A stretch of 64,000 nt of DNA. It comes from Beggiatoa alba B18LD. Its GTDB lineage: Bacteria; Pseudomonadota; Gammaproteobacteria; Beggiatoales; Beggiatoaceae. Shown piece after piece: positions 34,962-43,967 of this stretch. The position numbers were made by a program, and so were the translations under genes. The DNA lies in NCBI RefSeq assembly GCF_000245015.1, contig NZ_JH600070.1, forward strand, positions 1,568,437 to 1,632,436, given 5' to 3'. Within the stretch, counting starts at the first letter, position 1. Each line of letters begins with the position of its first letter. A model generated the notes under the pieces. That model did no database searches, had not been told where the DNA came from, and worked only from the letters and a program-made list of their open reading frames with translations.

Positions 34962-36707
34962 ATGCTGACAGAAATTACTCAGAAAACTTTTAATGAATTA
35001 CTCAAAACCGCCCAACGTGACGAATTAATTTGGATGAGCGGTTTTCTCAGTGGACTAGTTGCACGTGATTCGCTCGCACTCAATGTTTCTAGTTTACCGA
35101 CAACAACAACCGCGACACTCGCCCCCACTTTAGCCTTAACCCAATGCACTATCGTTTTTGGCACAGAAACAGGCAACGCCAAACGTGTCGCTACTGAACT
35201 CAGTACCCAACTGAAAAAACACGGGACACAAACCAAACTCAAAGGCTTAGACCAATATCGCCTAAGCGATTTAGCCAAAGAAAGCCATTTAATTATCGTC
35301 ATCAGCACCCAAGGCGAAGGCGAACCGCCCGCCGCTGCCCGCAAGTTTTACGATTACCTCTATCAAACCGCTGATTTAAATTTAAGCAAATTACAGTTTG
35401 CTATCATTGGGTTAGGTGACTCTGCTTATCCCTTATTCTGTAAAGCCAGCGAAGACATCGACAACCAATTAGCCACACTCGGCGCACAACGCTTATTCCC
35501 CTTGCGCAAATGCGATACCGATTTTGAACCCGAAGTACAAAACTGGTTAGCCGAATTCACGCAAACTGTTGTCTATAGCAACACCGCCCCCGCCGCGTTA
35601 CCCGCAGGACAAACCAGCGCGAAAACAGGGAAAAAGAGCTACACAGGTACGATTTTAACTAATCTCAATTTAAACGACCGTGATTCAAATAAAGAGATTT
35701 ATCATATTGAAATTGAATCAGAAGATGAAATCGTTTATCAAGCGGGTGATGCTTTAGGCTTAGTCCCCCATAATCCTGCGGAAACTGTTGATGCTTTATT
35801 AGCTAAACTCGGTTTAAATGCAGAAGAATCCATTGATTACAAAGGCACAAACTACAGCGCGCAACAATTATTCACCGAAAAATTAAACGTGCAATATTTG
35901 CCTGAGCGCGTGATACAAGCCTACGCCCGCATTACTGCGCAAACCATTCCCGCTGAACGCTTGGATTTACTGGCATTATTAACCCGCTATCCGACAGATT
36001 TTGCAAGCAAACGTGCTGAAATTATTGCTAGTTTAGAAGCAATTCCGCCCCGTCTTTACTCGATTTCCTCCTCACCGCTAGCACATGGCAATAATGAAAT
36101 TCATTTAACCGTTAGCCGTCATCAATTCAAAACACCCGCTGAAAATGGTGAATTCATCGAAAAATACGGCTTTTGTTCCAATTATTTGGCACAACTGCCA
36201 GAAGGGGCAAATTTAAACTTTTATATCCAAGCTAATCATCAATTTAAGCTCCCCAATGCAGAAACTGACATCATCATGATAGGGCCTGGCACAGGCATCG
36301 CGCCGTTCCGTTCCTTCCTGTTTGAACGAGAAGCGCGGGGCGACTCTGGGCGCAATTGGTTATTCTTTGGAGAACAACATTTCACCTCAGATTTTTTATA
36401 TCAAACTGAATTGCAAACTTTATTAGAAACAGGGGTTTTAACCCGTTTAAATACTGCTTTCTCGCGTGACCAAGCCCAGAAAATTTATGTACAACATAAA
36501 TTGTTACAACAAGCAGAGGAAGTGTTTAATTGGTTAGAAGCTAGCGCAGTTTTATACATTTGCGGGGCTAAAGACCCGATGAGTGTTGACGTAGAAAACG
36601 CCTTAATTCAAATCATTGCCGAACGCTCTCAACGTTCACCAGAACAAGCACGGGCTTATTTAGATAACTTGCAAGAACAAGGGCGTTATCACAAAGACGT
36701 ATATTAA
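34962..36707 (+). CDS. cysJ: Sulfite reductase flavoprotein subunit
   Basis: 581 residues, slightly shorter than the E. coli protein. A short N-terminal helix region is followed by a flavodoxin domain with the FMN loop FGTETGNAKRVA at about 62-75, a connecting FAD domain with the FAD motif RLYSISSSP, and an NADPH domain with GPGTGIAPFRSFLFER and the C-terminal DVY. CysJ passes electrons from NADPH through FAD and FMN to CysI. cysI follows 49 bp downstream. Assimilatory sulfite reductase makes sulfide for cysteine; it should not be confused with the dissimilatory DsrAB system of sulfur oxidisers. Confidence 0.95.
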   Translation: MLTEITQKTFNELLKTAQRDELIWMSGFLSGLVARDSLALNVSSLPTTTTATLAPTLALTQCTIVFGTETGNAKRVATELSTQLKKHGTQTKLKGLDQYRLSDLAKESHLIIVISTQGEGEPPAAARKFYDYLYQTADLNLSKLQFAIIGLGDSAYPLFCKASEDIDNQLATLGAQRLFPLRKCDTDFEPEVQNWLAEFTQTVVYSNTAPAALPAGQTSAKTGKKSYTGTILTNLNLNDRDSNKEIYHIEIESEDEIVYQAGDALGLVPHNPAETVDALLAKLGLNAEESIDYKGTNYSAQQLFTEKLNVQYLPERVIQAYARITAQTIPAERLDLLALLTRYPTDFASKRAEIIASLEAIPPRLYSISSSPLAHGNNEIHLTVSRHQFKTPAENGEFIEKYGFCSNYLAQLPEGANLNFYIQANHQFKLPNAETDIIMIGPGTGIAPFRSFLFEREARGDSGRNWLFFGEQHFTSDFLYQTELQTLLETGVLTRLNTAFSRDQAQKIYVQHKLLQQAEEVFNWLEASAVLYICGAKDPMSVDVENALIQIIAERSQRSPEQARAYLDNLQEQGRYHKDVY

Positions 36708-36756
36708 GCCTGAAAAATGCTACTTTTGTTATTTAACTACTGAATTAATACGCATT

Positions 36757-38478
36757 ATGTCAAAAACTCCTCAAGAATCTGCTGTTGAAAAAATTAAAAA
36801 ATCCAGCCGTGGCTTACGCGGTACGATTGTCGAAAGTCTTGCCGATGAACATACAGGCGCAATTCGTGAAGACGACCAAAATCTGATTAAATTCCATGGG
36901 ATGTATATCCAAGATGACCGCGACCGCCGAGAAGAACGCGCCACGAAAAAATTGGAACGTTTATATTCCTTCATGATTCGCTTACGTTTAGCGGGTGGTT
37001 TCTTAACGGCTGAACAATGGGAAGGCTTGCACCACATCGCGGGCGACTATTCCACAGGCATTATTAAGATTACCACACGGCAAACTGTGCAACTGCATGG
37101 CATTGTAAAATCTCATATTAAGCCAACTTTGCAAGCCTTTGATAAATACAAATTAGACTCGATTTGTACTTGTGGCGATGTGAATCGTAACGTCACTGCA
37201 ACCGCGCACCCGCAAGTCTCGCCGATTCATGGCGAAGTGTTTCAATTAGCCAATGATATTAGTATCTTATTATTGCCTAAAACCCGCGCGTATTATGAAA
37301 TTTGGTTAGATGAAGCCCCGCTGACGACTGCCGAGCCTGAGCCTGACCCGCTGTATGAAAATCGTTATTTACCGCGTAAATTCAAAATTGGCATTGCGAT
37401 TCCGCCTTCTAATGATGTAGATGTCTATACCAATGATATTGCACTGGTTGCGATTGTTGAAAAAGGCAAAATTAAAGGCTTCAATTTAGCCATCGGTGGC
37501 GGGATGGGTACAACGCACGGCAACGCAGAAACTTATCCGCGTTTAGCGACAACGATTGGTTATGTGCCGTACAAAGCTTTAAAAAATGCTTTACAAAATG
37601 CAGAAATTCCTGATGTTTTAGAAAAAAATCCGTTGTTAAAAGCGGTTTATGAAGTGCTTACAGTACAGCGCGATTTTGGTAATCGAGTTGACCGCAAATT
37701 GTCACGGTTAAAATATACTGTTGATAAATTAGGGGTTGAGGGTTTTAAAGCCGAATTAGAAAAACGTATTGGTTTTAAATTAGAACCTGCAAAACCTGTG
37801 AATTTAACCCATCGTACAGATGATTATGGTTGGCATCAAAATCATGCAGGGCTTTGGTATTACACCGCTTTTGTGGAAAATGGTCGGGTGTTAGATGATG
37901 AAAATGTGCAATTCAAAACGGCATTTTTAGCCATTGCGCAAGCGCGTAAAGCAAATTTTCGTTTTAGTTGCAATCAAAACTTGATTTTAAGCGATATTAA
38001 AACTGAAGATAAAGCGTGGATTGAGGCGGTTTTAGCCAAGCACGGCATCAGTCAATTAACAGAAAATGCGTCTGTTGTGCGTAAATCTGCAATTGCCTGT
38101 GTATCTTTCAATACTTGCCCGTTGGCTTTAGCAGAAGGACAACGTTATTTACCTGACTTAATTACTAAAATTGAACCGATTTTAGTTAAACATAAGTTAC
38201 AAAAGGATGATATTTCTATCCGTATGACAGGCTGCCCCAATGGTTGCGCTCGTCCTTATGCGGCAGAAATTGGCTTTGTCGGCACACATTACGGGCGTTA
38301 TAACCTGATGTTAGGCGCGAAACCTGACGGCACGCGCTTAAACCGTTTGTACAAAGAAAGTTTGAACGAAACGGAAATTTTAGGCGAATTAGATACTTTG
38401 TTCGGACAGTATGCAAAACAGCGGAAATCAAAAGAAAGTTTCGGCGATTTTGTGCAACGGACGGTGTTTGAAGGTTAA
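36757..38478 (+). CDS. cysI: Sulfite reductase hemoprotein subunit
   Basis: 573 residues with the two nitrite/sulfite reductase half domains. The four cysteines that bind the 4Fe-4S cluster and siroheme are C448 and C454 (CVSFNTC) and C493 and C497 (CPNGC). R/K-rich siroheme contacts are in TTRQTVQLHG and TCGDVNRNVTATAHP. It reduces sulfite to sulfide with six electrons from CysJ. Both genes are intact and in the usual JI order; cysH and cysG are not in the window. Confidence 0.96.
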   Translation: MSKTPQESAVEKIKKSSRGLRGTIVESLADEHTGAIREDDQNLIKFHGMYIQDDRDRREERATKKLERLYSFMIRLRLAGGFLTAEQWEGLHHIAGDYSTGIIKITTRQTVQLHGIVKSHIKPTLQAFDKYKLDSICTCGDVNRNVTATAHPQVSPIHGEVFQLANDISILLLPKTRAYYEIWLDEAPLTTAEPEPDPLYENRYLPRKFKIGIAIPPSNDVDVYTNDIALVAIVEKGKIKGFNLAIGGGMGTTHGNAETYPRLATTIGYVPYKALKNALQNAEIPDVLEKNPLLKAVYEVLTVQRDFGNRVDRKLSRLKYTVDKLGVEGFKAELEKRIGFKLEPAKPVNLTHRTDDYGWHQNHAGLWYYTAFVENGRVLDDENVQFKTAFLAIAQARKANFRFSCNQNLILSDIKTEDKAWIEAVLAKHGISQLTENASVVRKSAIACVSFNTCPLALAEGQRYLPDLITKIEPILVKHKLQKDDISIRMTGCPNGCARPYAAEIGFVGTHYGRYNLMLGAKPDGTRLNRLYKESLNETEILGELDTLFGQYAKQRKSKESFGDFVQRTVFEG

Positions 38479-38519
38479 AGTCATTGTTTTAACTGAAATG
38501 CTTGAAACTTGTTTTTATT

Positions 38520-38536
38520 AACCCAAGTTTGGCGAA
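38520..38536. repeat. Solo terminal repeat of the mosaic family
   Basis: AACCCAAGTTTGGCGAA is a diverged copy of the 17-bp terminal sequence. It lies 58 bp upstream of the same sequence in element copy 3, in direct orientation, which suggests a nested or duplicated end. Confidence 0.5.
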
Positions 38537-38593
38537 TAAGTTTTTAGCATTTAACTTGTTAAATCAATTCCTAGTTCGTGTTTTTTCTAAAGT

Positions 38594-38797
38594 AACCCAA
38601 GTTTGGCGAGTTTCTTTTAAAAAAGACAACAGTTTGTCTGAATCAGGATTTTCAGGATTAACAGGATTTAAAACTCTTAAACCAAAAAGTAAAGTCAGGT
38701 GAATCACGCTTTTTAATTCTGCTAATTCTGAAAATTCTGTGAATTCTGATTCAGATAAAAAAAGACTTGCTAGATTTTGGAAGCCTAGCAAGTCTTT
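38594..38797. mobile_element. Mosaic MITE-like element, copy 3 (right end missing)
   Basis: Left terminal repeat AACCCAAGTTTGGCGAG at 38594-38610, module A at 38636-38756 and a diverged palindrome B (arms AAAGACTTGCTAG/CTAGCAAGTCTTT, 38761-38773 and 38785-38797). No right terminal repeat is visible before the stop of the next gene 11 bp further on. The remaining B hairpin could terminate that minus-strand gene. Confidence 0.55.
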
Positions 38798-38808
38798 ATT
38801 TTTCAGCG

Positions 38809-39462
38809 TTATTTTGTAGCTTCTCGATAAATATATTCTAAGTAAGAACGGCGAGTTAAAGAAATATCAATTTTATCTTTTAGTGAATCGTCGCCACTAA
38901 TATATTTCAGCATGTCTTCGTAAAAAAATACGCTAAAGCTGTCGATATAGCGTACTTCACTATTTCTATTCAAAATTAAATTGTCTAGCCCATATAAATC
39001 AATCACCCAGCCTTTTTCCTCATGCCATTTTTTCGCGGCGGTTAAAAATCGTTGTAATTGCATTAACGCTTTGGGACTATGGCGTAAAGTTGGGATTGCT
39101 TCGGTTTCGTTAATGGGATTAGCAAGGTTAAACCATGGGGTATTGGTTTCTGCCATGACGATTAAGTTACTTTTGCCGTCTATCAGTGTCTGAATAAACA
39201 TCGCACTGGGGATAATATCGGTTAGTTCTTCTTTTAATATTCGGTAATCTCTGCATAAATTACGAACTTCGTGAAATTCGCAGGCTTGATAATGGCGTTT
39301 TACAACAAAGTTCAGGGTGATTTTTTCACCGTTTTCAATATAGGTACGGAATGACTGCCAAACTTCGCAATGTGAACCTGTGGTAGATACAAGGGTAGCG
39401 GGAAATGTATTTGTGTTTAAACAGGCGATGTCGCTAGAAATGCGGTCAATTTCTTTACTCAT
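38809..39462 (-). CDS. Kinase-like (APH/PKL-fold) protein of unknown function
   Basis: 217 residues, cytosolic. Several segments recall the protein-kinase-like fold: LNFVVKRHYQACEFHEV with a possible Lys-Glu pair, WVIDLYGLDNLILN in the position of the catalytic loop (HxDxxxxN, with Ile for the first residue) and RYIDSFSVFF in the position of the metal-binding DFG/D segment. The match is by pattern only. It is 119 bp downstream of the VWA lipoprotein gene on the same strand. Could also be an unrelated alpha/beta protein. Confidence 0.5.
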   Translation of the reverse strand: MSKEIDRISSDIACLNTNTFPATLVSTTGSHCEVWQSFRTYIENGEKITLNFVVKRHYQACEFHEVRNLCRDYRILKEELTDIIPSAMFIQTLIDGKSNLIVMAETNTPWFNLANPINETEAIPTLRHSPKALMQLQRFLTAAKKWHEEKGWVIDLYGLDNLILNRNSEVRYIDSFSVFFYEDMLKYISGDDSLKDKIDISLTRRSYLEYIYREATK

Positions 39463-39531
39463 GAGGGATTCTCGGTAGGGTGCAAGTTTAAGCAGGCATT
39501 GATATAAGCGTTACTTAATGCACTATAAGAT

Positions 39532-39564
39532 ACGGATAGCACGGCTTCAAGCTGTGTTATCCGT
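39532..39564. terminator. Hairpin between the VWA and kinase-like genes
   Basis: ACGGATAGCACGGCTT pairs imperfectly with AGCTGTGTTATCCGT. It lies 17 bp beyond the VWA gene stop on the minus strand, with only a weak T run on that strand. Confidence 0.4.
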
Positions 39565-39581
39565 TTTGTTTTGAGTTGGAT

Positions 39582-41225
39582 TTATGGTTTTTCAGGGCGT
39601 TGTGTCGTCAGGGATTGCGCAAGTTTGACAAGGTTGATGAATTCGCTACGGTAGCCAAATTCGTCCGCGCCTTTGGCTTGTTGGGCTAGGTTGATAACGT
39701 CGTTATAGTTAAAGCGTTCGGTGTATTTACCACCACGGAGAAGTTGCCCAAAAGCGGCGACAGCACTGGCAAAACGGAAGTTTTCACTGGTATTGTTAAG
39801 GTTTTTATTCAGTGATGATAGGAGAATTGGATATTCTAAGAGTTCGCTTGTATCAGTATTTGGGGCTTTATAGCGCAGGCGTAAAAATGCAATTTCGTCT
39901 TTTGTGCTGGTCGCTTGGGTTTTATGTTCGTCATAGCGTAATGGTTCTAAACGTTCTCCACCACTGCCTTGTAAGGTGATTTCGTATAAGGCGGTTACGC
40001 GATGTCCTGCGCCAATTTCGCCCGCGTCGACTTTGTCGTTATTAAAATCTTCACGCGCTAATATGCGATTTTCGTAGCCAATCAGTCGGTATTCGGTAAC
40101 TTGTGTGGGGTTAAATTCAACTTGTATTTTTACGTCTTTGGCGATGATTTGTAGGGTTGAAGAAATTTCATCAACGAGAACTTTGCGGGCTTCGTTCAGT
40201 GTGTCGATATAGGCGTAGTGTCCATTGCCTGCATCGGCGAGTTGTTCCATGAGTTCATCGTTGTAGTTGCCTGTTCCAAAGCCTAAAGTTGTTAGAGCAA
40301 TGCCACTTTTGCGTTTTTCGCTAACAAGGGATTTGAGGGCTTCGAAGTCGGTGAGTCCGACGTTAAAGTCGCCATCGGTTGCGAGTAGAATGCGATTGAT
40401 ACCATTAGGAATATAAGCTTGTTGTGCCATGGCATAGGCGAGTTGTATGCCTTCGCCTCCGTTGGTTGAACCGCCTGCAATCAGGCGTTGTAAGGCGGCG
40501 TTAATGGTGGCAGTTTCGTTGCCTGCGGTGGGTTCTAAAACAACGCCCGATGCCCCTGCATAAACGACTATCGACACGCGGTCTTTCGCGCTTAAGTTTG
40601 AACTGAGCATTTGCAGGGCTGTTTTGAGTAAGCCGAGTTTATCGGGGCTGTTCATCGAGCCTGATACGTCAATGAGAAAAACTAAATTGCTGGCGGGCAG
40701 TTGCGTACGTGGCACGTCGTAGCCTTGAATGCCGATAGATAAAACCAGCGTTTTTGGATTCCATACAGCGGGGGCAAGTTCGGTCGTCACTTTAAACGGG
40801 GGGGTTGTGCTGTTGGGATAAGGATATTGATAAGAGAAATAGTTAAGCATTTCTTCAACGCGAACGGCATCAGGATTGGGCAAACTGCCTTGATTGAGAA
40901 AACGGCGAATATTGCTATAACTACCTGTATCAACGTCGATGCTAAAGGTTGAAATGGGTTGTTCTTTGGTTAGTTTCAGTGAGTTTTCTGCTAGATGGGC
41001 ATAGTTTTCGCGGTTTTCTAGTAATTGACGTTGTTCGGGTGATGGGGCGACGACGGACTGGGGCTGTCCACGTGTGACATAATTTGCTGTGCCTGCGCTG
41101 GTTTCAAGACTTGGTTTTGCCTCATAATCGCTTGTTGTCTTGCCGTTTGGGCTGGACGTATTTGGCTGACAAGCAATGAGTAAACTCAACACCAATGGTG
41201 AGAGTAAAAGAATTGGTTTAAACAT
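39582..41225 (-). CDS. VWA-domain lipoprotein (YfbK-like)
   Basis: 547 residues. Lipoprotein signal with lipobox LLIAC, modified Cys at C19. A conserved N-terminal von Willebrand-associated domain (about 70-165, FSIDVDTGSYSNIRRFLNQG) is followed by a VWA domain with MIDAS FLIDVSGSMN and TDGDFNVG at about 185-350, and a C-terminal domain (about 360-540, LGQLLRGGKY-like ending). The three-part architecture is that of E. coli YfbK. Function unknown; binding of divalent metal and proteins is expected. AGAGGGAAAAA precedes the ATG. Confidence 0.88.
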   Translation of the reverse strand: MFKPILLLSPLVLSLLIACQPNTSSPNGKTTSDYEAKPSLETSAGTANYVTRGQPQSVVAPSPEQRQLLENRENYAHLAENSLKLTKEQPISTFSIDVDTGSYSNIRRFLNQGSLPNPDAVRVEEMLNYFSYQYPYPNSTTPPFKVTTELAPAVWNPKTLVLSIGIQGYDVPRTQLPASNLVFLIDVSGSMNSPDKLGLLKTALQMLSSNLSAKDRVSIVVYAGASGVVLEPTAGNETATINAALQRLIAGGSTNGGEGIQLAYAMAQQAYIPNGINRILLATDGDFNVGLTDFEALKSLVSEKRKSGIALTTLGFGTGNYNDELMEQLADAGNGHYAYIDTLNEARKVLVDEISSTLQIIAKDVKIQVEFNPTQVTEYRLIGYENRILAREDFNNDKVDAGEIGAGHRVTALYEITLQGSGGERLEPLRYDEHKTQATSTKDEIAFLRLRYKAPNTDTSELLEYPILLSSLNKNLNNTSENFRFASAVAAFGQLLRGGKYTERFNYNDVINLAQQAKGADEFGYRSEFINLVKLAQSLTTQRPEKP

Positions 41226-41286
41226 TTTTCCCTCTTTATCATGTCGTTGACGGAATTAATAGTGCGTAAGGGATAGGATTTTTATT

Positions 41287-41377
41287 GTCTGAATCAGAAT
41301 TCACAGGATTTTCAGGATTAAAAACCTAAACTGTAGATAATCTTGTTAATCAGGTTAATCCTAAAAATCCTGATTCA
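41287..41377. repeat. Stand-alone module A in a divergent promoter region
   Basis: Starts GTCTGAATCAGAATTCAC and ends AATCCTGATTCAAA, with inverted arms. There is no palindrome B and no 17-bp end. It occupies 91 of the 219 bp between the divergent VWA and EEP genes, so it lies in both leader or promoter regions. Confidence 0.65.
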
Positions 41378-41444
41378 AAAAATAGGTCGTAGGATTTATT
41401 ACTTTCTGACCTTGTGAAAGGTCGCTCATACCGTAGGACTATCC

Positions 41445-42245
41445 ATGCTCGATTTTATTCCATTAGGTCACTATCGTTTTATGCCAGCACCACAAATTAT
41501 CCTGACGGATAATCATTTTCCATTGGCAAAATTACATAGTCCTTCTTTGCGCATTTTGAACTGGAATATTGCGAAACGTAGTCATCGTTATCATTGGTTC
41601 AATGATTTCAAAAGCATTTTAAATGAGTATCAACCTGATATGCTGTTTTTACAAGAAGTTCGCTGGAATGAAACCATTCGTCACTTACTCAATCATGCTG
41701 CCTTAGGTTGGACATTTGCACCGAATTTAATTGATAAAAAAACCAATAGTTATTCGGGAGTATTAACCGCTTCAAAAGTAAAACCTTTACATACTCGTTC
41801 TATTTTTAGCGATAACCATGAGCCTATGAGTCATACGCCAAAAGTCTCATTAATCGCAGAATATCCATTACCTAATCGCAACGAAACTTTATTAACGATT
41901 AATATTCATGGTATTAACTTTGTAAATAGTCAAAAATTTTGCGCACAGTTGCACGACTTGGAACATATTTTAACCCATCATCACGGTGCTATTTTATTTC
42001 TGGGCGACTTTAACACATGGAATCCAAAACGTTTATCTTCTCTTGAACACTTAGCCAGTCGCTTACAATTAAATCCTGTGACTTTTGCCCCAGATGCACG
42101 TAAACAAATCAAACACTTTTTATTATCCCCACTCGATCATATCTTTTACCGTGGCTTTGATAACGAGCAACAAAATACCCATGTTTTGGGTAATATCCGT
42201 TCTTCTGACCATAAACCGCTCTTTGTTGAACTTGCACACGCTTAA
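41445..42245 (+). CDS. Endonuclease/exonuclease/phosphatase-fold protein
   Basis: 266 residues, no signal peptide. The EEP catalytic motifs are visible in order: LRILNWNIAK, LFLQEVRW (metal-binding Glu), NIHG, LFLGDFNTW (Asp-x-Asn) and SSDHKPLFVEL (Asp-His) with LDHIFYR before it. This family cuts phosphodiester bonds in nucleic acids, lipids or signalling molecules. The cardiolipin synthase gene is 42 bp downstream; in other bacteria such proteins often neighbour PLD-type enzymes. Confidence 0.88.
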   Translation: MLDFIPLGHYRFMPAPQIILTDNHFPLAKLHSPSLRILNWNIAKRSHRYHWFNDFKSILNEYQPDMLFLQEVRWNETIRHLLNHAALGWTFAPNLIDKKTNSYSGVLTASKVKPLHTRSIFSDNHEPMSHTPKVSLIAEYPLPNRNETLLTINIHGINFVNSQKFCAQLHDLEHILTHHHGAILFLGDFNTWNPKRLSSLEHLASRLQLNPVTFAPDARKQIKHFLLSPLDHIFYRGFDNEQQNTHVLGNIRSSDHKPLFVELAHA

Positions 42246-42287
42246 AAAATAGCGTGTTGTCGCTCAATCACACCGAAATATACCCTT

Positions 42288-43736
42288 ATGTTTACCGTCG
42301 GGTTTGAGATTACCGCATTAATTTTACATTGGCTTATCGTGTTCACCTTATCAACGCGCGTGATTATGCAACGGCGTGCGGTGGGTGTATCACTCTCTTG
42401 GCTCACTGTGATTTTATTAATTCCCTTCTTTGGCGCAATTATTTACATTCTGGTGGGTGAAAATCGATTAGGCACAAAACGCGCCGAACGCGCTGTTCAA
42501 TTACAAAAGCCTTATCATGAATGGCTAAAATCGCTTGGTGTTCAACAAAGTTTAAACTTTCCCTTACTAAATCCCGCCTGCGAAGCCCTACACCGCCAAG
42601 CCATTGCCACCATTGGGATGCCTGCACTAGCAGGGAATCAACTGCGTTTATTAGACAAAACAGAAGAAACGCTGCAACAAATGTTGAATGATATTAATCA
42701 GGCAAAAGAAACTTGCCATTTAGTTTTTTACATTTGTCAAACAGGCGGACTTGTCGATAATATCCTAAATGCATTAATAAAAGCGGTACAGCGTGGGGTA
42801 GAATGTCGTCTGCTTGTCGATGCTGTAGGCAGTCATGAATTTATCAATAGCGCGTGGCTGTTACAATTACGTCAGGCTGGTGTTGCAGTTGAAATTGCGT
42901 TACCTGTTAACGTAGTACGTTCACTCTTCGTCCGTTTAGATTTACGTAACCATCGAAAAATCATTGTTATCGACAATGAAATTGCTTATACGGGCAGCAT
43001 GAACTTGACCGACCCGCGCTATTTTAAACAACATGATGCAATTGGATTATGGGTGGATGCCATGGTACGTGTCACAGGGGCGGCAGCTAAAGCCTTAAAT
43101 GCCATTTTTGCAGGTGATTGGGAAATGGAAACCGATATTAGCCTTAAAACTACGCTAGCAACTGAAACAGAGGCAAATTATCAACAGGGTTCTATTGTGC
43201 AAGTGATTCCTTCAGGGCCTGGACTTGCACCGACGATTATTCATGGCATGTTATTAACCACGATTTATACAGCACGAAAAGAACTTATTATTACAACGCC
43301 TTACTTTGTACCCGATGAAGCGATGCAAACAGCATTATGTACCGCAGCACATCGCGGGGTTGCAGTAACAATACTTGTTCCTTCACAAGGGGATTCTTTG
43401 CTAGTGCGTTTTGCGAGTCGTGCACATTTTGACGAATTAATGGAGGCGGGGGTTAAAATTGCAGGCTATTATGGTGGTTTATTACATTCTAAAACGATTA
43501 GCGTTGATGGTGAATTCAGTTTAATTGGTTCAGTAAATATGGATATGCGTAGTTTTTGGCTAAATTTTGAAATTACGCTTTTTGTTTATGATGAAGAGTT
43601 CACTCAACAAGTGAAAACCATGCAATTAGACTATTTAAAACAAGCTTATTTTTTTGACCCTGTAACTTGGAAAAAACGCCCAGCTTTACGGCGATTTATG
43701 GAGAACGCAACACAGTTGTTAAGTCCATTATTATAA
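42288..43736 (+). CDS. cls: Cardiolipin synthase (PLD family)
   Basis: 482 residues. Two N-terminal membrane helices (about 5-25 and 38-57) then two PLD domains, each with an HKD motif: HRKIIVID starting at H222 and HSKTISVD at H400. Each is followed by GS-N-(L/M). It joins two phosphatidylglycerol molecules to cardiolipin. Likely co-transcribed with the EEP gene just upstream. Palindrome B begins 38 bp after the stop and should end the transcript. Confidence 0.93.
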   Translation: MFTVGFEITALILHWLIVFTLSTRVIMQRRAVGVSLSWLTVILLIPFFGAIIYILVGENRLGTKRAERAVQLQKPYHEWLKSLGVQQSLNFPLLNPACEALHRQAIATIGMPALAGNQLRLLDKTEETLQQMLNDINQAKETCHLVFYICQTGGLVDNILNALIKAVQRGVECRLLVDAVGSHEFINSAWLLQLRQAGVAVEIALPVNVVRSLFVRLDLRNHRKIIVIDNEIAYTGSMNLTDPRYFKQHDAIGLWVDAMVRVTGAAAKALNAIFAGDWEMETDISLKTTLATETEANYQQGSIVQVIPSGPGLAPTIIHGMLLTTIYTARKELIITTPYFVPDEAMQTALCTAAHRGVAVTILVPSQGDSLLVRFASRAHFDELMEAGVKIAGYYGGLLHSKTISVDGEFSLIGSVNMDMRSFWLNFEITLFVYDEEFTQQVKTMQLDYLKQAYFFDPVTWKKRPALRRFMENATQLLSPLL

Positions 43737-43737
43737 C

Positions 43738-43967
43738 CCCTTCAGCTTTGCAAGTTTTATAAAATAAAACAAAAACCTGCTAGGTTTTCAAAATCTAACA
43801 GGTCTTTTTTTGTCTGAATCAGAATTCACAGAATTTTCAGAATTAGCAGAATTAAAAAGCGTGATTCGCATTAATTTTTTAGTTTAAGGGGTTTAAATCC
43901 TGTTCATTCTGAAAATCCTGATTCAGATAAATGCTTGTCTTTTTAAAAATCTCGCTGAACTCAGCTT
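43738..43967. mobile_element. Mosaic MITE-like element, copy 4
   Basis: 230 bp: a diverged left end (CCCTTCAGCTTTGCAAG, 43738-43754), GTTTTATAAAATAAAAC as in copy 1, palindrome B (43775-43803, T run after it), module A (43812-43928) and a right end CTCGCTGAACTCAGCTT (43951-43967). Same module order as copy 1 without the 85-bp spacer. It fills the whole gap between cls and the convergent membrane glycosyltransferase gene and overlaps the last two codons of the latter. Confidence 0.6.

Noticed and set aside
38502-38791. Short ORFs on both strands
   Set aside because: They are translations of the mosaic repeat element.
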